A stretch of 64,000 nt of DNA from Marinomonas fungiae (GCF_001418205.1 NZ_LIQF01000009.1:82565-146564); one strand, 5' to 3'. Shown: positions 38,626-49,887, counted from the first letter of the stretch. The notes: generated from the sequence alone by a model not told the origin. Made by a program: numbers and translations.

Positions 38626-41199
38626 TTAAAGTGTACGAGCGACTTCGATAGTCTTGAAGACCTCGATCTTATCGCCTTCTTTCACGTCGTTGTAGTTCTT
38701 CACGCCGATACCACATTCCATACCTTGACGGACTTCGTTAACAGCGTCTTTGAAACGACGTAGAGATTCTAGTTCACCTTCGAAAATTACCACGTTGTCA
38801 CGTAGGACACGGATTTTCTCGTTACGGTAAACCGTACCCTCAAGCACCATACAACCCGCTACCAGACCGAACTTAGGTGAACGGAATACGTCACGTACTT
38901 CTGCTGTACCAACGATTTCTTCACGTAGATCTGGTGTCAACATGCCTGATAGGGCTTGTTTCACATCGTCGATGATGTTGTAGATAACGCTGTAGTAACG
39001 TAGGTCTACGTTTTCACGCTCGATGAACTGCTTCGCTGAGCTGTCCGCACGTACGTTGAAGCCGAAGATTACCGCGTTTGAAGCAAGCGCTAGGGTCGCG
39101 TCAGTTTCAGTGATACCACCTACACCGCTTGATACTACGTTTACTTTTACTTCGTCAGTACTTAGGTCAGTCAAAGACTTGATCAGAGCTTCCAACGAAC
39201 CACGAACGTCGGCTTTCAATACGATGTTCAGCGTGCCAACTTCTTCTTGGCCCATGCCAGAGAATAAGTTTTCAAGCTTAGCAGAGTGCTGGCGAGCAAA
39301 GCGTACTTCACGGTATTTACCTTGACGGAAGTTCGCTACTTCACGCGCTTTACGCTCGTCTGCTACAACGATGAACTCTTCACCGGCATCTGGTGTGCCG
39401 TCAAGACCTAGGATCTCAACTGGGATAGATGGACCAGCAGACTCAACAGCCTTACCATTCTCATCCAACAACGCACGTACACGCCCCATTTGCAGACCCG
39501 CTAGTACGATGTCCCCTTTCTTCAGAGTACCGTTCTGTACGAGTACTGTTGCCACAGAACCGCGACCACGATCTAGACGAGATTCAACCACCACACCTTT
39601 ACCTGGTGCGCTTGGAACCGCTGTCAGTTCAAGTACTTCTGCTTGCAGTAGAACCGCTTCTAGAAGCTCGTCGATACCTTCACCAGATTTCGCCGATACG
39701 CCTACGAATTGAACGTCACCGCCCCATTCTTCTGGCACAACTTCTTGTGCTACCAACTCGTTTTTCACTTTGTCGATATCAGCAGATTCTTTATCGATCT
39801 TAGTCATGGCAACAACAATTGGAACGCCCGCTGCACGAGAGTGCTGGATCGCTTCAATCGTCTGAGGCATTACGCCGTCGTCTGCCGCACACACTAGGAT
39901 TACGATATCCGTTGCTTGCGCACCACGTGCACGCATCGCCGTGAACGCCGCGTGTCCAGGTGTATCAAGGAAACTCACCATGCCGTGATCAGTTTCTACG
40001 TGGTAAGCACCGATGTGCTGCGTGATACCACCAGACTCGCCCGCTGCTACGCGTGTAGTACGGATGTAGTCAAGTAGCGACGTTTTACCGTGGTCAACGT
40101 GGCCCATTACGGTCACAACTGGCGCACGTTTAACCGCCTCACCTTCATAATCGATAGAGTCGATCATGTCGTTTTCTAAGGCATTTTCGTCAATGAATTT
40201 AACTTTGTGACCCATTTCTTCAACGACTAGCGTTGCTGTGTCACGGTCAATTGTTTGGTTAATGGTCGCCATAGCGCCCATCTTAAACATCACCTTGATC
40301 ACTTCTGCAGCTTTAATGGCCATTTTGTCAGCCAGTTCCGCTACCGTGATGCTTTCAGGAATCGCTACTTCATGAATCATTGGCGCAGTTGGTTTTTGGA
40401 AACCATGCTCTTGCTTCGAAGGCTTCTTCAGCTTACGTTTGCCGCCGCGACGAGAAAACTCGTCATCATCATTCAAAGAAATACGGCCTGTGCGTTTTTG
40501 ATCAGCACGGCCACGTGGCTTGTCTTTTTCACGATCGTTTTGCTTAGGTGCAGCTTTTTTACCTTTCGGCGCTGGTCCGCTTTTGACTTCGCCAGCTGCT
40601 TGAGAAACCTTACGATTGGTTTTGGTCTCTTTAGAATTATCCACGAGTTGTTCCGCTCCCATATCGGAGTCGTTTGGCTCCGTTTGCTTTGCTGCTCGGT
40701 CTGCTGCTGCACGCTCTTGTTGTTGGCGTTCAGCTTCTTTACGAGCTAGTTCTTCAGCTTCGGCTTTTGCCTTAGCTGCCTGTTCGGCCTCAAGTTTTGC
40801 CGCCTCTTCGCGAGCCTTCTCAGCCTCAATACGTGCTTGCTCTTCTGTCGCGCGTTGCTGTGCCAGCATTTCTTGCTGACGTTTTAGCTCATCTTCGACA
40901 TCCGTGCGTTTCACGTAAGTGCGTTTTTTCTTAACCGCAACGTTAACTGTTTTATTACCAGCACCAGCAGATAGCGTACTCTTCGTGCGACGCTGAAGGG
41001 TAATGCGTTGCTCACCTTCCGTCTCACCCGAGTCGCCATGCTGACGCTTAAGGTAGTTTAACAGTACTTGCTTCTCAACATCAGATACTTCTTGATCCGC
41101 GCTCTTATGAGGCAGGCCAGCATCTTTCATCTGAGTTAATAGTTTCTCGACTGGTGTGTTCACCAGTTCGGATAATATCTTAACGGTTTGAACTGTCAT
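38626..41199 (-). CDS. infB: Translation initiation factor IF-2
   Basis: An 857-residue GTPase placing fMet-tRNA on the 30S subunit. It has an IF2_N domain at the start ([19 protein letters not shown]), and a long charged Ala/Glu/Lys region (about 95-250) with a coiled-coil pattern. The G domain follows: G1 [15 protein letters not shown]3 DTPGHAAF, G4 TKID. Domains II-IV finish at residue 857. Alternative internal starts are possible, as in E. coli. It follows nusA by 25 bases. Confidence 0.98.
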   Translation of the reverse strand: MTVQTVKILSELVNTPVEKLLTQMKDAGLPHKSADQEVSDVEKQVLLNYLKRQHGDSGETEGEQRITLQRRTKSTLSAGAGNKTVNVAVKKKRTYVKRTDVEDELKRQQEMLAQQRATEEQARIEAEKAREEAAKLEAEQAAKAKAEAEELARKEAERQQQERAAADRAAKQTEPNDSDMGAEQLVDNSKETKTNRKVSQAAGEVKSGPAPKGKKAAPKQNDREKDKPRGRADQKRTGRISLNDDDEFSRRGGKRKLKKPSKQEHGFQKPTAPMIHEVAIPESITVAELADKMAIKAAEVIKVMFKMGAMATINQTIDRDTATLVVEEMGHKVKFIDENALENDMIDSIDYEGEAVKRAPVVTVMGHVDHGKTSLLDYIRTTRVAAGESGGITQHIGAYHVETDHGMVSFLDTPGHAAFTAMRARGAQATDIVILVCAADDGVMPQTIEAIQHSRAAGVPIVVAMTKIDKESADIDKVKNELVAQEVVPEEWGGDVQFVGVSAKSGEGIDELLEAVLLQAEVLELTAVPSAPGKGVVVESRLDRGRGSVATVLVQNGTLKKGDIVLAGLQMGRVRALLDENGKAVESAGPSIPVEILGLDGTPDAGEEFIVVADERKAREVANFRQGKYREVRFARQHSAKLENLFSGMGQEEVGTLNIVLKADVRGSLEALIKSLTDLSTDEVKVNVVSSGVGGITETDATLALASNAVIFGFNVRADSSAKQFIERENVDLRYYSVIYNIIDDVKQALSGMLTPDLREEIVGTAEVRDVFRSPKFGLVAGCMVLEGTVYRNEKIRVLRDNVVIFEGELESLRRFKDAVNEVRQGMECGIGVKNYNDVKEGDKIEVFKTIEVARTL

Positions 41200-41224
41200 T
41201 AAGTTCCCCCTTTTTACTCAGATT

Positions 41225-42715
41225 TTATTCAGATTCAGCAAACCATGGTGCACGCGCGGTCAAAATAAGTGCTGCGGCACGTTCTGCGTCCATTCCATCA
41301 ATCTCGAGTAATTCATCAACGGATTGTTCTGCTAAATCTTCCATCGTCACGACACCTTTCGATGCAAGAACCAAGGCTAGGTGATTATCCATGCCTTCCA
41401 TTTCTAGCAAGTCTTGAGCAGGCTTAGCACTTTCCAGCTGCTCTTCCGCTTGCAATGCTTGGTTCAGTAATGATTCTTTTGCACGTGTACGTAACTCGTT
41501 TACTAAATCTTCATCAAATCCGTCGATGTCTAACATTTCTTCCATCGGCACGTATGCAACTTCTTCGATTGTTGCAAAGCCTTCTTCAGCTAGCTGAATC
41601 GCTAGGTCATCGTCGATTTCCAAAGCCGTCACAAACAAGTCAATCAGCTTCTGTGATTCTTCTTGTTGTTTTGCTTCAGCATCTTCCGCTGTCATCACGT
41701 TTAGCGTCCAACCAGTCAATGCTGATGCTAGACGAACGTTTTGACCGTTACGACCAATCGCTTGAGCAAGATTGTCACTCTTCACAGCTACGTCCATAGA
41801 GTGAGAGTCTTCATCAATAACGATTGAGTCAACTTCTGCAGGCGCCATGGCGTTGATAACTAGCTGTGCTGGGTTGTCATCCCAAAGCACGATATCCACA
41901 CGCTCGCCGTTCATTTCATTAGAAACGGCTTGTACACGTGCGCCACGCATACCAACACAAGCACCGATAGGATCGATACGGCGATCGCTGGTCTTAACAG
42001 CAATTTTCGCACGTAGACCTGGATCACGGGCAGCGCCGCGAATCTCGATTACTTCCTCTGCGATTTCAGGTACTTCAAGGCGGAACAGTTCCACCATAAA
42101 TTCTGGTGAAGTACGTGAAAGCACCAACTGTGAACCGCGGTTGTCTTCACGAATTTCCTGTAGCAACGCACGAATACGATCGTTTAGACGGAACGTTTCA
42201 CGATTGATCAAAGCGTCTTTTGGCAAAGAGGCTTCCGCGTTTTCACCTAAATCGATGATTAGGCTATCACGAGTTACTTTCTTCACTTGACCGTGTACGA
42301 GTTTGCCCACTTTATCACTGTACTGAGCAACCATTTTCGCACGCTCTGCTTCACGTACTTTTTGTACGATCACTTGCTTAGCAGTTTGCGCCGCGATACG
42401 GCCAAATTCTTCTGATTCGATTTCTTCTTCGTAGATCTCACCCGCAGCGATGTTTAAACCCATTTCTTCCATATCATCAGTCGTTAGTTCTGAATCAGGA
42501 GCTGAGTAATCTTCATCCGCTACGATGTCCCACTGACGGTAGGTTTTGTAATCGCCAGTGCGCTGATCAATGGATACACGTACTTTTGCGTCGCCTTCAA
42601 AACGTCGTTTTGCAGCGCTTGCTAATGCAGTTTCTACGGCCTCGAAAATCACCTGTTTTGGTACATCTTTTTCGTTGGATACCGCTTCTACTACCAAAAG
42701 AATTTCTTTGCTCAT
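41225..42715 (-). CDS. nusA: Transcription termination/antitermination factor NusA
   Basis: A 496-residue RNA-polymerase-associated factor. An N-terminal polymerase-binding domain is followed by an S1 domain (LVHGQVKKVTRDSLIIDLG), two KH domains (IGACVGMRGARVQAVSNEMNGERVDIVLWDDNP and QAIGRNGQNVRLASALTGW) and two C-terminal acidic repeats of the gammaproteobacterial type (IEEVAYVPMEEMLDIDGFDEDLVNELRTRA and TMEDLAEQSVDELLEIDGMD). The start at 42715 (MSKEILLVVEAV) is preceded by GAGAGG; the frame reaches 42733. Confidence 0.97.
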   Translation of the reverse strand: MSKEILLVVEAVSNEKDVPKQVIFEAVETALASAAKRRFEGDAKVRVSIDQRTGDYKTYRQWDIVADEDYSAPDSELTTDDMEEMGLNIAAGEIYEEEIESEEFGRIAAQTAKQVIVQKVREAERAKMVAQYSDKVGKLVHGQVKKVTRDSLIIDLGENAEASLPKDALINRETFRLNDRIRALLQEIREDNRGSQLVLSRTSPEFMVELFRLEVPEIAEEVIEIRGAARDPGLRAKIAVKTSDRRIDPIGACVGMRGARVQAVSNEMNGERVDIVLWDDNPAQLVINAMAPAEVDSIVIDEDSHSMDVAVKSDNLAQAIGRNGQNVRLASALTGWTLNVMTAEDAEAKQQEESQKLIDLFVTALEIDDDLAIQLAEEGFATIEEVAYVPMEEMLDIDGFDEDLVNELRTRAKESLLNQALQAEEQLESAKPAQDLLEMEGMDNHLALVLASKGVVTMEDLAEQSVDELLEIDGMDAERAAALILTARAPWFAESE

Positions 42716-42745
42716 CCTTTTAGCCTCTCTCAAAGGTTGAATAAA

Positions 42746-43207
42746 TTAAAACTGAGGAACAATGTTTGCTTTTTCAATCAACTCGATTGGCAGCAAGTAC
42801 TCTTCGCTATCGACGAGCAGCACCACTTCATCACCTTCAATGCCGGTGAGCTGACCTTTAAATTTGCGGCGACCATCAAACGGCACACGCAAGCGTAATG
42901 ACACAACAGAACCAATGAATCGTTGGTACTGACTGAGTTCAAATAATGGGCGATCTAGACCAGGTGATGACACCTCTAGATGGTATTCGCCAGAAATAGG
43001 GTCTTCTACATCCATGATTGCGCTCACTTGGCGACTTACAGATGCACAATCTTCTACATCAATTCCTTTCTCGGAGTCTGTTTCAATAAATACACGTAGA
43101 ACAGAATCCTTGCCTTGAGAAATGTATTCGAGCCCCCAAAATTCAAAGCCCAAACCTTCAACAACGGGCCTGATAAGCTCTTCTAATTGTGTGAACTTAG
43201 TAGACAA
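42746..43207 (-). CDS. rimP: Ribosome maturation factor RimP, TTG start
   Basis: A 153-residue protein for 30S subunit assembly. Sequence STKFTQLEELIRPVVEGLGFEFWGLEYI and DVEDCASVSRQVSAIMDVEDPISGEYHLEVSSPGLDRPL are the family core. The frame reaches 43258, but the family N-terminus begins at a TTG codon (43207) with GGAGAAGG a few bases ahead, giving a length close to E. coli (150). It is the first protein gene after the tRNAs. Confidence 0.94.
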   Translation of the reverse strand: MSTKFTQLEELIRPVVEGLGFEFWGLEYISQGKDSVLRVFIETDSEKGIDVEDCASVSRQVSAIMDVEDPISGEYHLEVSSPGLDRPLFELSQYQRFIGSVVSLRLRVPFDGRRKFKGQLTGIEGDEVVLLVDSEEYLLPIELIEKANIVPQF

Positions 43208-43278
43208 ATGCCTTCTCCGATAAAAAGCGTAGAAACAAAAAACGGGCTCAAGGCCCATTTAACAGTAGTTCAGATAGC

Positions 43279-43299
43279 AAAAAACCCCATATAGGGGCC
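43279..43299 (-). terminator. Possible weak terminator between tRNA-fMet and rimP
   Basis: On the minus strand CCCC-TATAT-GGGG is followed by TTTTTT. The stem is only four or five pairs. It lies about 60 bases past the tRNA and may trim or attenuate transcripts before rimP. Confidence 0.4.
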
Positions 43300-43360
43300 A
43301 TCCAAACTATAAGATCTTCTCAGACCTTAATCTTATTATGTGAACACAATAAGACTAGGT

Positions 43361-43437
<77 letters not shown>

Positions 43438-43482
43438 TCAACGAGAACGCATTCTACTACAACAATGCGTTTTTCTCAAGAA

Positions 43483-43568
43483 TGGTGCCGATGGCCGGAC
43501 TCGAACCGGCACAGCCGTAGGCCACCACCCCCTCAAGATGGCGTGTCTACCAATTCCACCACATCGGC
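43483..43568 (-). tRNA. leuU: tRNA-Leu (GAG)
   Basis: 86 bases including CCA. It is a class II tRNA with a long variable arm; the anticodon loop reads CTTGAGG with anticodon GAG. The T-loop GTTCGAGTC and the D-arm GGTGGAATTGGTAGACAC are typical of tRNA-Leu. It lies between secG and tRNA-fMet, as in E. coli. Confidence 0.96.
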
Positions 43569-43584
43569 ATTTTTTCGTAGAGAA

Positions 43585-43947
43585 TTACTCTACTGTAGGG
43601 ATATCCTGGTTCGCTGCAGACTCTTCAGCGCTTGAATCAATCGCTGGCATTTCCACAGTTTCTTCCACTTGTGACGCGCTTGGTACAAAATCCAAACCAC
43701 CGTTCACAGTTTTTGCCTGCTCGCTAGCGAAAAACGCCAAGCCAAAGCTAGTCAAAAAGAATACCAGAGCAAATACAGCCGTTAGTTTGCCAAAGAAGCT
43801 ACCGCCGCCCTGACTACCAAATACTGTTTGCGATGCGCCACCACCAAAGGAAGCACCTGCATCAGCACCTTTACCCTGTTGAATCAACACCAACCCGATG
43901 ATAGCAACAGCTGCTAATACATGAACAACTAAAACTAAAGCTTCCAT
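43585..43947 (-). CDS. secG: Preprotein translocase subunit SecG
   Basis: 120 residues with two transmembrane helices: VLVVHVLAAVAIIGLVLIQQGKG and FFGKLTAVFALVFFLTSFGLAFFAS, separated by the conserved GADAGASFGGGASQTVFGSQGG loop. It is the small subunit of SecYEG. The C-terminal tail is acidic. It starts five bases after tpiA and is followed by two tRNA genes. Confidence 0.94.
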   Translation of the reverse strand: MEALVLVVHVLAAVAIIGLVLIQQGKGADAGASFGGGASQTVFGSQGGGSFFGKLTAVFALVFFLTSFGLAFFASEQAKTVNGGLDFVPSASQVEETVEMPAIDSSAEESAANQDIPTVE

Positions 43948-43951
43948 TTTT

Positions 43952-44695
43952 CTACTTCGCAGATTCTATGATCGAATTAAATTCTTTAGCATCCAATGAT
44001 GCGCCCCCAACAAGAGCGCCATCGATATCAGCCTGAGCAAATAGCTCTGCACTATTAGATGCCTTAACACTGCCGCCGTATAAAATAGCGATTTTTTCCG
44101 CAATTTCAACCGACTGAGAGGCAATATTATCTCGAATACCTTTATGTACTTCTTGAGCTTGTTCTGACGTTGCCGATTTACCTGTACCGATCGCCCAAAC
44201 AGGCTCGTAAGCAATCACAACTTTCTCGAACAACTCTACGCCGATTTCATTTAACACTGCATCAACCTGAGCGTTACACACGATTAGAGTGGTACCTGCT
44301 TCACGTTGTTCAAGCGTTTCACCGACGCATAAAATTGGCGTTAAGCCAGCCGCGATTGTCGCCGCTACTTTTTTCGCCACCTGAGCATCTGTCTCTGCAA
44401 ATAAAGCACGACGCTCAGAGTGCCCCAAAATCACATGAGACACGGAGAAGTCTTGCAACATAGACAAGCTCACTTCCCCAGTGTAAGCACCAGATGTGTA
44501 TTCAGACACGTTTTGTGCAGCCAGTTTAATTGGTGAATCCACTAATTGCTGAGCTACTAACGGCAAATATACGAATGTTGGCGCCACTACTACATCAACG
44601 GTATCACAGGCTTTTAGGCCTTTAACCAGTTCAACTACGGACTCAGAAGAGCCATTCATTTTCCAGTTACCTGCGACTATCTTGCGACGTGTCAT
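43952..44695 (-). CDS. tpiA: Triosephosphate isomerase
   Basis: A 247-residue TIM-barrel enzyme. Active-site parts are VAGNWKMNG (Asn, Lys), ILGHSERR (His), VIAYEPVWAIGTGKSAT (catalytic Glu and loop) and LYGGSVKASNSAEL. It sits between glmM and secG, the usual gammaproteobacterial order. Confidence 0.97.
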   Translation of the reverse strand: MTRRKIVAGNWKMNGSSESVVELVKGLKACDTVDVVVAPTFVYLPLVAQQLVDSPIKLAAQNVSEYTSGAYTGEVSLSMLQDFSVSHVILGHSERRALFAETDAQVAKKVAATIAAGLTPILCVGETLEQREAGTTLIVCNAQVDAVLNEIGVELFEKVVIAYEPVWAIGTGKSATSEQAQEVHKGIRDNIASQSVEIAEKIAILYGGSVKASNSAELFAQADIDGALVGGASLDAKEFNSIIESAK

Positions 44696-44773
44696 AGTGA
44701 TACCCCTAATTTAGAGGCGCCCATTCTAGGCAATTGTCTAGCCTATATCAAGCGCTAATTATTGATTTTTAAG

Positions 44774-46132
44774 TTAAGAATCAGCCAATTGCTTACTCTT
44801 ATTGAGTGCAACTTGCTCAACTTCGTTTGCTAAATAGTCAACTAACTCGTCCACCATTTCTTGATCACGGCCTTCGACCATCACACGAATCAGTGGTTCC
44901 GTGCCCGAAGCACGCAATAAAACTCGCCCAAGACCGTTTAACTTCTCATTGGCCATGGCAATGGCTTTTTGCAATTCAGGCTCTTCTGCTGGCGCGAAAC
45001 GCTGAGCAACACGAACGTTTTTTAGCTTTTGCGGGAATTTAATCAGGCCAGACAGCAGCTCATGTAGGGCTTTGCCCTCTTCAATCATGGCCCGTAATAC
45101 TTGCAGCGCGGCAATAATTCCATCACCTGTCGTGGTGATATCACGGCACACGATATGACCCGATGGCTCACCACCTAACACCCAGCCATGCTGAATCAGT
45201 TTCTCGTTAACGTAGCGGTCGCCTACTTTGGCACGACTGAAACCAATGCCGTTTTCAGAAAACGCCAGTTCCAAACCAAAGTTGCTCATCAGTGTACCAA
45301 CTACGCCACCATTGAAACGCCCTGTATCCATCAAATGGTTAGCAATGATGTACAGCACATCGTCACCATCACAGACTTTACCGAAACGATCTACCAATAT
45401 CAGGCGGTCACCATCGCCATCTAAGGCAATACCAATATCCGCTTCTTCAGCCAAAACATTTTTGCGCAGCAATTCAGGTTTGGTTGCACCACTGTCTTCG
45501 TTAATGTTTAGACCATCAGGGTTCACACCAATCGCAATGACTTCAGCACCCAGCTCGGAGAATACGCGCGGAGCCACGTGATACGTTGCCCCATCGGCAC
45601 AGTCGACCACAATTTTAAGGCCCGATAGTTGCAGACCTATTGGGAAAGTACCTTTACAGTATTCAATGTAACGCCCCGCCGCATCGTCGATGCGCTTAGC
45701 TCGACCGATCAGACTCGAATCCACCACCTGCATTGGTTGATCTAGGTAGTATTCGATTTTCTCCTCCATCTCATCGGACAATTTGCCACCTTGAGCCGAG
45801 AAGAATTTAATACCGTTGTCTGTGTAAGGGTTGTGAGAGGCACTGATCACGATGCCCGCACTCGCCCGGAAAGTACGTGTTAGATAAGCAATTGCAGGTG
45901 TCGGCATAGGCCCAACAAGGCGCACATCCGCACCCGCCGCCACAATACCTGACTCTAAAGCAGACTCAAACATGTAGCCTGAAATACGCGTATCTTTACC
46001 AATCAGGATTTTCTTATCGTGTTCTTTAAAAACTTGGCCAGCAGCCCAGCCCAGCTTGAGCATAAATTCAGGGGTAATCGGCCCTTTGCCCACTTCACCG
46101 CGAATACCATCGGTACCAAAATATTTACGCAT
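44774..46132 (-). CDS. glmM: Phosphoglucosamine mutase
   Basis: A 452-residue enzyme converting glucosamine-6-P to glucosamine-1-P for peptidoglycan and LPS. The phospho-serine loop is [17 protein letters not shown], the metal loop is [13 protein letters not shown], and the sugar-binding segment is [10 protein letters not shown]. Its start overlaps the folP stop by eight bases. Confidence 0.97.
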   Translation of the reverse strand: MRKYFGTDGIRGEVGKGPITPEFMLKLGWAAGQVFKEHDKKILIGKDTRISGYMFESALESGIVAAGADVRLVGPMPTPAIAYLTRTFRASAGIVISASHNPYTDNGIKFFSAQGGKLSDEMEEKIEYYLDQPMQVVDSSLIGRAKRIDDAAGRYIEYCKGTFPIGLQLSGLKIVVDCADGATYHVAPRVFSELGAEVIAIGVNPDGLNINEDSGATKPELLRKNVLAEEADIGIALDGDGDRLILVDRFGKVCDGDDVLYIIANHLMDTGRFNGGVVGTLMSNFGLELAFSENGIGFSRAKVGDRYVNEKLIQHGWVLGGEPSGHIVCRDITTTGDGIIAALQVLRAMIEEGKALHELLSGLIKFPQKLKNVRVAQRFAPAEEPELQKAIAMANEKLNGLGRVLLRASGTEPLIRVMVEGRDQEMVDELVDYLANEVEQVALNKSKQLADS

Positions 46133-46976
46133 TACGGCTCTCTTCTATTTGATGCATCACTTTCAGCATATCCACATGTGGCTTCACATCGTGAACACGG
46201 AAAATGCGAGCGCCTTTTAGATAGGTCGAAGCATTCGCGCCCATGGTGCCATATAAACGTTCCGACACGGGCACACCAAGAATGTCTCCGATCATAGTTT
46301 TACGAGACACTCCAATCAGCACTTCATGACCTAAATTCAACAGGCGCTCTGTGTGTTTAAGTAGGGTCGTATTATGAACTAGGGTTTTGCCAAAGCCGAT
46401 ACCTGGATCCAAGATAATATTATCTTTTTCGATGCCGGCCCCAACACAAGCGTCAATGCGAGCCAAAAGATACTGCTCAACATCACCAATTAAATCCTCG
46501 TAGGAGGGGGCATCTTGCATGTTTTGCGGCGTCCCACGCATATGCATGAGACAAACAGGCAGCCCAGTAGCCGCTGCAGCGGCCAAAGCACCATCACGCT
46601 CCAGCGCCCGCACATCATTGATAAACCCTGCACCCAACTTAGCAGAACCAGTGATTACTGATGGTGTACTGGTGTCCACTGAAACAATGGTGTCAAAGCG
46701 CTGTTTGATGGCTTCCACAACAGGCAAAACTCGATCTAACTCCTCTTGCTCACCGACCACTGCAGCGCCAGGTCGAGTAGATTCACCGCCGACGTCGATA
46801 AAGTCAGCGCCGTCTTCAATCATGCGCTCCACTTGGCGCAAAGCAGCATCTAAATTGTTGTGTTGACCACCATCAGAAAAAGAATCCGGGGTTACGTTGA
46901 GAATCCCCATAACGCGAGGAAGCGATAAGTCTAATGACTTATCGCCAAATACCATTACCGACATCGATTTATTCAC
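46125..46976 (-). CDS. folP: Dihydropteroate synthase
   Basis: A 283-residue TIM-barrel enzyme of folate synthesis, the sulfonamide target. Conserved parts are [60 protein letters not shown] and [12 protein letters not shown]. The start may be at 46976 or at internal Met codons (MSVMVFG) a few residues later. It lies between ftsH and glmM. Confidence 0.96.
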   Translation of the reverse strand: MNKSMSVMVFGDKSLDLSLPRVMGILNVTPDSFSDGGQHNNLDAALRQVERMIEDGADFIDVGGESTRPGAAVVGEQEELDRVLPVVEAIKQRFDTIVSVDTSTPSVITGSAKLGAGFINDVRALERDGALAAAAATGLPVCLMHMRGTPQNMQDAPSYEDLIGDVEQYLLARIDACVGAGIEKDNIILDPGIGFGKTLVHNTTLLKHTERLLNLGHEVLIGVSRKTMIGDILGVPVSERLYGTMGANASTYLKGARIFRVHDVKPHVDMLKVMHQIEESRNA

Positions 46977-46992
46977 TTACTTTAGAAACAAG

Positions 46993-47016
46993 CTGGCGAA
47001 GCTTAAGCTTCGCCAG
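46993..47016. repeat. 24-base perfect palindrome overlapping the ftsH stop
   Basis: The arm CTGGCGAAGCTT is followed directly by its complement AAGCTTCGCCAG. The TAA of ftsH (47005-47003) lies inside. In RNA it would form a strong hairpin followed by TTGTTTC, a possible weak terminator or processing element between ftsH and folP. Confidence 0.65.
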
Positions 47017-48988
47017 TTGGTTTTTGAGAGGCAGGTACGTCATCTGGAGTATCAGATGAGTCTGTCATTGAATCATGTTCATTCGCTTGTTGCGGATCTG
47101 GCTCTTGCGCCACTTCCGCATTTTCACTTGGACCATTTCCACCTGCAGATGGGTCAGACCAGCCTGCTGGAGGGCTTGGCTTCTTGCCGTCCATGATCTC
47201 TTTGATCTGCTTGGCGTCGATTGTCTCATAGACCATCAAGGCATCCGCCATCATCTCAAGCTTATCGCGGTTATCTTCAAGGATCTGTGTCGCTTTTTTG
47301 TAGCAACGATCAATGATACCACGCACTTCCGCATCCAGTTTTTTACCAGTCTCTGGTGAGAAATAGTTCGCTTTGGCGCCAGTGCTGCCACCTAGGTAAC
47401 CGGTTTGATCTTCTTCTTCGTAGGCGAAGGCGCCCAACTCTTCTGATAGACCCCATTTAGTGACCATGCTACGGGCAATACTTGACGCTCGTTCGATGTC
47501 ATTTGAAGCGCCAGTTGAAACACCGTCGAAACCGTGAACTAACTCTTCTGCGATACGACCACCATACAAACTACAGATTTGCGATTCCAAGCCACGCTTA
47601 CTTAGGCTGTACTTATCTTCTTCTGGCAAGTACATGGTTACACCTAGGGCACGACCACGAGGAATGATGGTTACTTTGTACACAGGATCGTGTTCCGGCA
47701 TCAGATAACCAACGATCGCATGACCCGCTTCGTGGTAAGCCGTATTACGCTTCTCTTCTTCCTTCATCACCATGGATTTACGCTCAGCGCCCATCAGGAT
47801 TTTATCCTTCGCCAGCTCAAGCAACTCCATGTTAACTAGTCGACGGTTAGAGCGTGCTGCGAACAGCGCGGCTTCGTTAACTAGGTTAGCCAGATCAGCA
47901 CCAGAGAAACCAGGTGTACCACGAGCGATGTTCTTTGGCTCCACGTCATCAGCCACAGGCACTTTGCGTAGGTGAACTTTTAGAATCTGCTCACGACCAC
48001 GGATATCAGGCAAGCCAACGGTCACTTGACGGTCAAAACGACCAGGACGTAATAGCGCAGGGTCCAAAACGTCTGGACGGTTAGTTGCGGCGATAACGAT
48101 AATACCTTCGTTACCCTCGAAACCATCCATCTCAACCAGTAATTGGTTCAGAGTTTGCTCACGCTCATCATTACCACCGCCCATACCAGAGCCACGGTTA
48201 CGACCCACTGCGTCAATCTCATCAATAAAGATGATGCAAGGTGCGTGTTTTTTCGCCTGTTCAAACATGTCACGCACACGAGATGCACCGACACCAACGA
48301 ACATTTCAACGAAGTCAGAACCAGAAATCGTGAAGAAAGGTACTTTTGCTTCACCAGCAATGGCTTTCGCCAACAAAGTTTTACCTGTACCTGGAGGTCC
48401 ACACATTAGGATACCGCGTGGAATTTTACCGCCAAGACGCTGGAACTTACCTGGCTCACGTAGGAAGTCTACTAGCTCTTCTACGTCTTCTTTGGCCTCA
48501 TCACAGCCAGCTACATCAGCAAACGTTGTCTTAATTTGATCTTCAGGAAGCAGACGAGCTTTAGACTTACCAAATGACATTGGACCGCCTTTACCACCGC
48601 CACCACCTTGCATCTGGCGCATAAAGAAAACGAAGATCGCCAAGATCAATAAGATTGGGAAGCTAGCCACTAACAGTTGAGTCCAAAGACTTTGCTGCTC
48701 CGGCATACGACCTTCAACAACTACGTTGTTACTTAGCAGGTCGTCCATGATTTTTGGATCCGCAGCGGCTGGGCGAACGGTTTCAAAGCTGTCGCCACCC
48801 GTACGTGATCCACTGATGGTGTAACCATCAATAACCACTTTTGCGATACGGCCATCATGAACCTCTTGCACGAATTCAGAGTAAGAGATTCGGTTGGTAT
48901 CCGAAGAGGTATTAAAGTTGTTAAACACTGTCAGTAGCACTGCAGCAATCACCAACCACAATAAAATATTTTTTAGCATATCGTTCAA
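47003..48988 (-). CDS. ftsH: ATP-dependent zinc metalloprotease FtsH, TTG start
   Basis: A 661-residue membrane-anchored AAA+ protease. Two transmembrane helices ([18 protein letters not shown] and [19 protein letters not shown]) bracket a periplasmic domain. The AAA domain has [27 protein letters not shown] and the arginine-finger region [19 protein letters not shown]. The zinc site is HEAGH. The C-terminal tail is Pro/Glu-rich. The frame reaches a GTG at 48994, but the TTG at 48988 has AGAGG seven bases ahead and gives [11 protein letters not shown], matching family N-termini. rlmE, normally just upstream, is only a remnant here. Confidence 0.96.
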   Translation of the reverse strand: MNDMLKNILLWLVIAAVLLTVFNNFNTSSDTNRISYSEFVQEVHDGRIAKVVIDGYTISGSRTGGDSFETVRPAAADPKIMDDLLSNNVVVEGRMPEQQSLWTQLLVASFPILLILAIFVFFMRQMQGGGGGKGGPMSFGKSKARLLPEDQIKTTFADVAGCDEAKEDVEELVDFLREPGKFQRLGGKIPRGILMCGPPGTGKTLLAKAIAGEAKVPFFTISGSDFVEMFVGVGASRVRDMFEQAKKHAPCIIFIDEIDAVGRNRGSGMGGGNDEREQTLNQLLVEMDGFEGNEGIIVIAATNRPDVLDPALLRPGRFDRQVTVGLPDIRGREQILKVHLRKVPVADDVEPKNIARGTPGFSGADLANLVNEAALFAARSNRRLVNMELLELAKDKILMGAERKSMVMKEEEKRNTAYHEAGHAIVGYLMPEHDPVYKVTIIPRGRALGVTMYLPEEDKYSLSKRGLESQICSLYGGRIAEELVHGFDGVSTGASNDIERASSIARSMVTKWGLSEELGAFAYEEEDQTGYLGGSTGAKANYFSPETGKKLDAEVRGIIDRCYKKATQILEDNRDKLEMMADALMVYETIDAKQIKEIMDGKKPSPPAGWSDPSAGGNGPSENAEVAQEPDPQQANEHDSMTDSSDTPDDVPASQKPTGEA

Positions 48989-49543
48989 GAGCACACCTCT
49001 TAATGGTCAATTTACCGGGTACAGGCAAAGCAACCTTTAATTTGTCGTCCTAGTAAGTATGCTCACAGCTAAAACTAGCAAGAGCATAGGGTTTACGGGT
49101 GACAACGAAACCACAAGGTTCCGCATCGCTATTAGGTACGTTTGTAACCTAAATTAAGACCTCAACAAAAAAACAGCTTCTGTGAAATCGGAAATCTCAA
49201 TAACATATTGGGGCCAAGCTTGAAATTACAAGATATGACCAACGCTTTCCAACCCTAGAAAGTAGTTTTTCGTATATAAAGCGGCACAAAACATGCCCAC
49301 GTTGTCCATTAAGGTCATGGTAACGCCTAAATATACCAGATGCTACGAAGGCTCCGATATATCCGATCACTTATTGAGACTTTTTGACATGTGGTTCGGC
49401 AAAATGTTCCATCATTTAGAGATCGTGAGTTTTTGATCTTCTCGCGTTTCATCATACCTAATTCAATAGATATTCCGCTATAATATCGCTTAACCTCTGA
49501 AGCCTCCAATAAAGAGGGTCAACCAAGATGAGAAATTTTAACT
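48989..49543. other. Intergenic region where rlmE would be expected
   Basis: A 555-base gap between divergent ftsH and yhbY without an intact gene. It contains the rlmE remnant at 49374-49445, and probably promoters for both flanking genes. In relatives this place holds rlmE (about 630 bases) reading with ftsH. Confidence 0.7.
49374..49445 (-). pseudogene. rlmE: Remnant of rlmE (23S rRNA 2'-O-methyltransferase) N-terminus
   Basis: On the minus strand the 24 codons read ARRSKTHDL, a stop, then MMEHFAEPHVKKSQ. This aligns with the RlmE N-terminus (RSKT, seven residues, H, two, Asp/Glu-Pro-x-Val-Lys-x-x-Gln), with the stop in the middle and one extra Arg. The methyltransferase core is not intact. 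A further trace (AWPQYVIEIS, compare GWSQYVVE) near 49210 is possible but weak. Confidence 0.65.
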
Positions 49544-49846
49544 ATGAGTTTGACAAACGTTCAAAAAAAGCAATATCGCAACATTGGGCACTCACTTAAT
49601 CCTGTAGTGACGGTAGCGGGCAACGGCCTAACAGAACCCGTTCTAACGGAAATTGACCGTGCCCTCGAAGACCACGAACTGATCAAAGTTCGCTACAGTG
49701 TTACAGATCGTGAAGCTCGCTACGAGCTAATCGAAGAAACCAGCAAAATTTTAAAAGCACAGATTGTGCAGACTATCGGCAAAGTGGCGCTTTTCCATCG
49801 TGCAGCGCTAAAGCCGAACCCGAAGTTATCCAACTTACTTCGCTAA
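49544..49846 (+). CDS. yhbY: Ribosome assembly RNA-binding protein YhbY
   Basis: A 100-residue CRM-domain protein that binds 50S precursors. KQYRNIGHSLNPVVTVAGNGLTEPVLTEIDRALEDHELIKVRYSV and VQTIGKVALFHRAALKP are the family pattern, with the GxxG-like loop NGLT. It is divergent from the ftsH operon as in E. coli and closed by its own terminator. Confidence 0.94.
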   Translation: MSLTNVQKKQYRNIGHSLNPVVTVAGNGLTEPVLTEIDRALEDHELIKVRYSVTDREARYELIEETSKILKAQIVQTIGKVALFHRAALKPNPKLSNLLR

Positions 49847-49858
49847 AGATTCGAGATT

Positions 49859-49887
49859 AAGGCCAGCCATTGCTGGCCTTAATTTTT
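49859..49887 (+). terminator. Rho-independent terminator of yhbY
   Basis: A nine-base stem AAGGCCAGC / GCTGGCCTT with a four-base loop and AATTTTT, 12 bases after the stop. Confidence 0.92.

Noticed and set aside
40255..40749. A 164-codon plus frame opposite infB
   Set aside because: It is an antisense shadow of the repetitive Ala/Glu/Lys-rich region of infB.
49327..49509. A 60-codon minus frame in the ftsH-yhbY gap
   Set aside because: Not a gene of its own: it reads the rlmE remnant in the wrong frame.
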